NCBI RefSeq assembly: GCF_035653575.1
Contig: NZ_DASRBQ010000156.1
Coordinates: 1 to 64,000, forward strand
Reading direction: 5' to 3'
DNA length: 64,000 bases
DNA from: Actinocrinis sp035653575
Lineage (GTDB): Bacteria; Actinomycetota; Actinomycetes; Streptomycetales; Catenulisporaceae
A program made the translations under genes and the position numbers. Every line of letters starts with the position of its first letter. Positions within the stretch are counted from its first letter, which is position 1. Positions 61,009 to 64,000 of the stretch are shown piece by piece. The notes below the pieces were generated by a model. The model was given only the letters and a program-made list of their open reading frames with translations. It searched no databases and was not told where the DNA came from.

Positions 61009-61138
61009 GTAACTCCCCTCAGTATCGCGTGAAGCTTACGACAAGCCCCCGACACACGACAGCCTGCGACCGACGCCAGGCCCATGACCAGCTGTTTTCC
61101 GTGTCCGCCGATTCGCCGGAAAAAATCTTGAAACCGGC

Positions 61139-61166
61139 TGTCGGATTCCGGTCGCCCCGTTCGAGG
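61139..61166 (+). promoter_or_regulatory. Candidate ECF42-type promoter
   Basis: TGTCGG, a 17-base spacer, then CGAGG, 33 bases before the DUF998 start. The ECF42 group is reported to use TGTCGA at -35 and a CGA-type -10, so this would be the autoregulated promoter of the three-gene module. One mismatch at -35. Confidence 0.45.
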
Positions 61167-61199
61167 TGCAAGTAGGAACCCCGAATGGAGGAGACCACC

Positions 61200-61919
61200 A
61201 TGACGATCCACACCGCTCCCGTCCCGGCCCCCGCAGTGCACCCGAGCCCGGATGCCACCGCCGCGCCCTCCCGCGACTGCACCCCGGCCGGTCGCGTCAC
61301 CAAGTCGCTGCTCGGCTACGGCGTCATCGCCGGGCCGTTCTACGTCGTGACCGCCCTGACGCAGGCGCTGACCCGCGACGGCTTCGACCTGACCAAGCAC
61401 TCCTGGAGCCTGCTGTCCAACGGCGCGTTGGGCTGGATCCAGATCACTAACTTCGTGCTCACCGGGCTGATGACAGTCGCTGCGGCGATCGGCCTGCGCC
61501 GCGCCCTGGGCGAGGGCACGGGCCGCACATGGGCACCTCGGCTGCTCGCCGCCTACGGAGCGTGCCTCGTCGCGGCCGGGATCTTCCGTGCCGACCCCGC
61601 GCAGGGCTTCCCGCTCGGCACTCCCGATAAGGCACCCGTGAGCTGGCACGGCACGATGCATCTAGCGGTCGGCTCGGTGGGCTTCCTCTGCCTTATCGTC
61701 ATGTGCTTCGTCCTGGCGCGGCGATTCACGCACGACGGCCAACCGCGCCTCGCCCGCTTCTCCCGCAGCACCGGCGCCATCTTCCTCGTCGCCTTCGCCG
61801 GCATCACCAGCGGCTCGCACGGTCCGGTCACACTGGCCTTCGCCGCCGCAGTGGTGATCGTATGTGCCTGGATCACCACGATCAGCATCCACCTCTACCG
61901 CCTCGTCGACGCCGCCTGA
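61200..61919 (+). CDS. DUF998 membrane protein
   Basis: 239 residues from the ATG with GGAGGAG 6 bases upstream. The N-terminal 40 residues are Pro/Ala-rich; six helices follow (SLLGYGVIAGPFYVVTALTQAL to VVIVCAWITTISIHLYRLV). The segment AGIFRADPAQGFP...SWHGTMHLAVG is typical of DUF998 proteins, where GxFxxDP and HxxxH recur. Function unknown. First gene of a module with the DGPF protein and ECF42-like sigma. Confidence 0.88.
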   Translation: MTIHTAPVPAPAVHPSPDATAAPSRDCTPAGRVTKSLLGYGVIAGPFYVVTALTQALTRDGFDLTKHSWSLLSNGALGWIQITNFVLTGLMTVAAAIGLRRALGEGTGRTWAPRLLAAYGACLVAAGIFRADPAQGFPLGTPDKAPVSWHGTMHLAVGSVGFLCLIVMCFVLARRFTHDGQPRLARFSRSTGAIFLVAFAGITSGSHGPVTLAFAAAVVIVCAWITTISIHLYRLVDAA

Positions 61920-61961
61920 TCACCACTCGCCAATCCGAACCTCGACAAGAAAGGCCTGACC

Positions 61962-62339
61962 ATGCGTTACCTGGTCCTACTCAAGGCAGCCCAGCCCGCG
62001 ACCCCGCCTCCGCCGGAACTGATGGACGCGATCATGAAGCTCGGCGGCGAGGCCACGGCCGCCGGCGCGCTGCTCGACACCGCGGGTCTGCTGCCGAGTG
62101 CCGCCGGAGCCCGGGTCAGCCTCCAAGCAGGCTCGTTGAGCGTCACCGACGGACCGTTCACCGAGGCCAAGGAGATGATCAGCTACGCGCTCTACCAGGT
62201 CGGCTCCAAGGAGGAGGCGGTCGGCTGGGCGTCGAAGTTCCTCGCCCTGCACCGTGACCTGTGGGAGGGCTGGGAGGGCGACGCGGACGTGCTCAAGGTC
62301 ATGGGACCCGAGGACTTCGGCAACGCCCCCACCGAGTAG
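61962..62339 (+). CDS. DGPF/YCII-domain protein
   Basis: 125 residues, a ferredoxin-like YCII fold. It starts MRYLVLLKA and carries the name-giving motif TDGPFTEAKEMISYALYQV. In the ECF42 group, such DGPF proteins are encoded beside the sigma gene and are part of its regulon. The preceding AAGAAAGG is a weak ribosome site. A catalytic role is unproven; some YCII proteins have a His/Asp pair that I do not see conserved here. Confidence 0.93.
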   Translation: MRYLVLLKAAQPATPPPPELMDAIMKLGGEATAAGALLDTAGLLPSAAGARVSLQAGSLSVTDGPFTEAKEMISYALYQVGSKEEAVGWASKFLALHRDLWEGWEGDADVLKVMGPEDFGNAPTE

Positions 62340-62351
62340 GGCAGCAAAGCG

Positions 62352-62389
62352 ACTGCCCTAACGCACAACAACTGCCCTAACGCACAACA
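62352..62389 (+). repeat. Perfect 19-bp tandem duplication before sigma gene
   Basis: ACTGCCCTAACGCACAACA occurs twice without a gap, in the 70 bases between the DGPF and sigma genes, ending 20 bases before the sigma start. It may be a regulatory duplication or a recent slip. Confidence 0.9.
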
Positions 62390-62409
62390 GGATGCGAGGA
62401 TCGGTAGCC

Positions 62410-63645
62410 ATGACGGCTGCCGATCCTCGTCGCGTTGTGGAAGCGGTGTGGCGTACCGAATCCGCTCGGATCATCGCGGCTCTAGCACGCATGGTCGGCG
62501 ACGTGGGGCTCGCCGAGGAACTGGCGCAGGACGTGCTCGTCATCGCGCTAGAGCAATGGCCCGAAGACGGGGTACCGCAGCATCCCGCTTCATGGCTGAT
62601 GGCCACTGCCAAACATCGCGCCGTCGACACGCTGCGCAGGCAAAGCCGCTACCGCCAGAAGCTCGAAGAAGTCGGACGAGCGACGCCGGACAGCCATGAG
62701 CCGGATCTTGCCGCGGACATTGACGACTACGTCGGCGACGACCTGCTCCGGCTCATCTTCGCGACCTGCCACCCGGTGCTGTCCACCGAGGCACGCGCGG
62801 CCCTGACCCTGCGCTTGCTGGGCGGCCTGAGCACCGAGGAGATCGCGCGGGCCTACTTGACCTCGGAGTCGACCGTCGGCCAGCGCATTACGCGCGCCAA
62901 GCGGACCCTCGCCGAGAAGAAGGTGCCGATCGAACTGCCGCCGCCGGCCGAGGCGGCCGCGCGGCTCGCCTCGGTTTTGGAGGTGATTTATCTGATCTTC
63001 AACGAGGGATACGCGGCCACCGCCGGAGCCGACTGGGCGCGCCCCGCGCTTTGCGATGAAGCGCTGCGTCTCGGCCGTATGGTCGCTTCTCTCGCATCAC
63101 AGGAGCCGGAGGTGCATGGCCTTGTCGCGCTGATGGAGTTTCAAGCCTCCCGAATGCGAGCACGTACCGCGCCCGACGGCAGCCCCGTCCTGCTCCAGGA
63201 TCAAGACCGGCGCCTCTGGGATCGACTGCTGATCCGCCGCGGTTTTGAAGCTCTTGCGCGCGCCGAGGGAACGTGGGGTCCGTATGTGCTTCAGGCGTCC
63301 ATCGCGGCGTGTCATGCCCGTGCGTCGCGTGCCGAGGAAACCGATTGGGAACGCGTCGCAGCGCTTTACCAGGTACTCGCACACGTATCGCCGTCGCCGG
63401 TTGTCGAACTCAATAGAGCCGTGGCGGTCAGCTACGCCGAAAGCCCGCAACGCGCTCTCGAAATCGTCGACGGCCTAGCAGACAGTTTGGCCGCTTATCC
63501 ACTCCTTGCTGCGGTACGCGGCGACCTACTGGCGAGGCTCGGCCGACCCGCAGAGGCCCGAGCCGAATTCGAACGCGCAGCGCAGATGACCAAGAACGAG
63601 GGCGAACGAGCCCTCTTCCGCGGTCGCGCCGCCGCCCTTGCCTGA
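62410..63645 (+). CDS. ECF42-like sigma factor with C-terminal TPR-like extension
   Basis: 411 residues from the ATG with GAGGA about 9 bases upstream. Region 2: ALARMVGDVGLAEELAQDVLVIALEQWP, HPASWLMATAKHRAVDTLRR; region 4: LSTEARAALTLRLLGGLSTEEIARAYLTSESTVGQRITRAKRTL. About 200 further residues (from LASVLEVIYLIFNEGYAAT to the end, with helical repeats around ELNRAVAVSYAESPQRALEIVDGL) form the extension typical of this group, which replaces an anti-sigma factor. The linkage to a DGPF gene is the hallmark context. Confidence 0.93.
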   Translation: MTAADPRRVVEAVWRTESARIIAALARMVGDVGLAEELAQDVLVIALEQWPEDGVPQHPASWLMATAKHRAVDTLRRQSRYRQKLEEVGRATPDSHEPDLAADIDDYVGDDLLRLIFATCHPVLSTEARAALTLRLLGGLSTEEIARAYLTSESTVGQRITRAKRTLAEKKVPIELPPPAEAAARLASVLEVIYLIFNEGYAATAGADWARPALCDEALRLGRMVASLASQEPEVHGLVALMEFQASRMRARTAPDGSPVLLQDQDRRLWDRLLIRRGFEALARAEGTWGPYVLQASIAACHARASRAEETDWERVAALYQVLAHVSPSPVVELNRAVAVSYAESPQRALEIVDGLADSLAAYPLLAAVRGDLLARLGRPAEARAEFERAAQMTKNEGERALFRGRAAALA

Positions 63646-63725
63646 CCTGCGGCGGGACGCATCCGCTCGCGGATCCAGCGATCCCTCGCCCGCCTTGTGC
63701 CCCGAGTGCCGCTAGATTTCTTGCA

Positions 63726-64000
63726 ATGCGAACTCCCCGTCAGGCCGCCCGCATCCTCCTCATCGCCCCCGATGCCGCCGTCTTTCTGTTTCGATACGAC
63801 GATGAGGAAATCGGCCTGCACTGGACCACTCCCGGCGGCGGCCTGAACGAGGGCGAGACCCCCGAGGAAGCCGCGCGTCGCGAACTGCTCGAGGAAACCG
63901 GCTGGACTGACCTCGCCCCTGGGCCGCTGCTCTTCACCTGGGCATACGACTATTGCCGCGAGGGAGTTCCGGTCCGCCAGTCCGAGCACGTGTTCGTCGC
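63726..64000 (+). CDS. Nudix hydrolase, 3' end cut by window
   Basis: 91 codons are visible before the window ends. The Nudix box GGGLNEGETPEEAARRELLEETGW is intact (GX5EX7REUXEEXGU), preceded by RILLIAPDAAVFLFRYDDEE. The strand order fits NUDIX domain proteins that hydrolyse NDP-X compounds or damaged nucleotides; the substrate cannot be told. No clear ribosome site precedes the ATG (TTTCTTGCAATG). Confidence 0.88.
   Translation, partial: MRTPRQAARILLIAPDAAVFLFRYDDEEIGLHWTTPGGGLNEGETPEEAARRELLEETGWTDLAPGPLLFTWAYDYCREGVPVRQSEHVFV

Overview
The window is about 70% G+C, rich in GTG starts and 1-4 base stop/start overlaps, and carries the conserved core of an actinomycete chromosome. The gene order (small SCO4848-like membrane protein, sdhBADC, an acyl-CoA mutase large subunit, BMP-type nucleoside ABC transporter, cdd, deoA, add, afsQ-type two-component system with divergent sigQ, deoC with two aldehyde dehydrogenases, phosphosugar mutase, purine nucleoside phosphorylase, lpdA, acyl-CoA carboxylase alpha chain, maf, epsilon and beta carboxylase chains, birA, PH-domain protein, GGDEF protein) follows what I recall of the Streptomyces coelicolor central region. 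The organism is therefore probably a Streptomyces relative (Streptomycetaceae, Catenulispora or Actinospica type); the species cannot be named from sequence alone. I found no rRNA, tRNA, CRISPR array, insertion sequence or prophage.

Layout. 1-3.4 kb: a bacterial thaumatin-like protein (cut by the window edge), a secreted PQQ-type beta-propeller, a DMT exporter and a two-helix membrane protein. 3.4-8.9 kb: succinate dehydrogenase and, divergently, a B12-dependent mutase large subunit lacking its own cobalamin domain. 9.1-19.1 kb: an M20 amidohydrolase, then a nucleoside uptake and catabolism operon (BMP lipoprotein, double ABC ATPase, two permeases, cdd, deoA, add). 19.2-23.0 kb: lipoprotein/AfsQ2/AfsQ1 facing SigQ. 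23.2-25.6 kb: a Gln/Pro-rich membrane protein, an Ala-Pro repeat secreted protein and a 24-bp tandem repeat. 25.7-34.5 kb: deoC with an active and an incomplete aldehyde dehydrogenase (the latter with a histone-like Lys/Ala tail), a PH-domain protein, then MFS exporter, PNP and phosphosugar mutase. 34.8-46.7 kb: LpdA-type flavoprotein, carboxylase alpha chain preceded by a 17-residue micro-ORF, rhomboid protease, an acidic-tailed membrane protein, a Tat lipoprotein pair (YVTN propeller and divergent NodB-fold protein), maf, accE/pccB and birA. 46.8-49.4 kb: PH-domain protein and GGDEF protein. 49.5-64 kb is more accessory: GH10 xylanase with three operator-like inverted repeats, MarR and Tam methyltransferase, a fatty-acid desaturase with its TetR, a YcaQ-type DNA glycosylase, NDH-2, cyclopropane synthase, an ECF sigma with a membrane partner, a second DMT exporter, an ECF42-like sigma/DGPF module, and the start of a Nudix gene.

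How the genes fit together. The nucleoside genes form one pathway: import (BMP transporter), deamination (cdd, add), phosphorolysis (deoA, PNP), pentose-1-phosphate isomerisation (phosphosugar mutase, inferred), cleavage by DeoC to acetaldehyde and glyceraldehyde-3-phosphate, and acetaldehyde oxidation by the linked dehydrogenase. The acyl-CoA genes form a second: biotin ligase, AccA/PccB/AccE carboxylase, mutase, then succinate dehydrogenase, with NDH-2 passing electrons to quinone. Regulation is unusually legible in the 50-62 kb part, where several operators are near-perfect dyads next to the gene for their likely binding protein.

The observations most worth following are the 17-codon ORF with a strong ribosome site ahead of the carboxylase gene, the histone-like tail on an aldehyde dehydrogenase without its catalytic half, a shared 15-bp minisatellite inserted in two unrelated enzyme genes, the three-dyad xylanase control region, and the lipoprotein pair with a NodB fold lacking the usual catalytic motif. 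None of these amounts to a proven new system.
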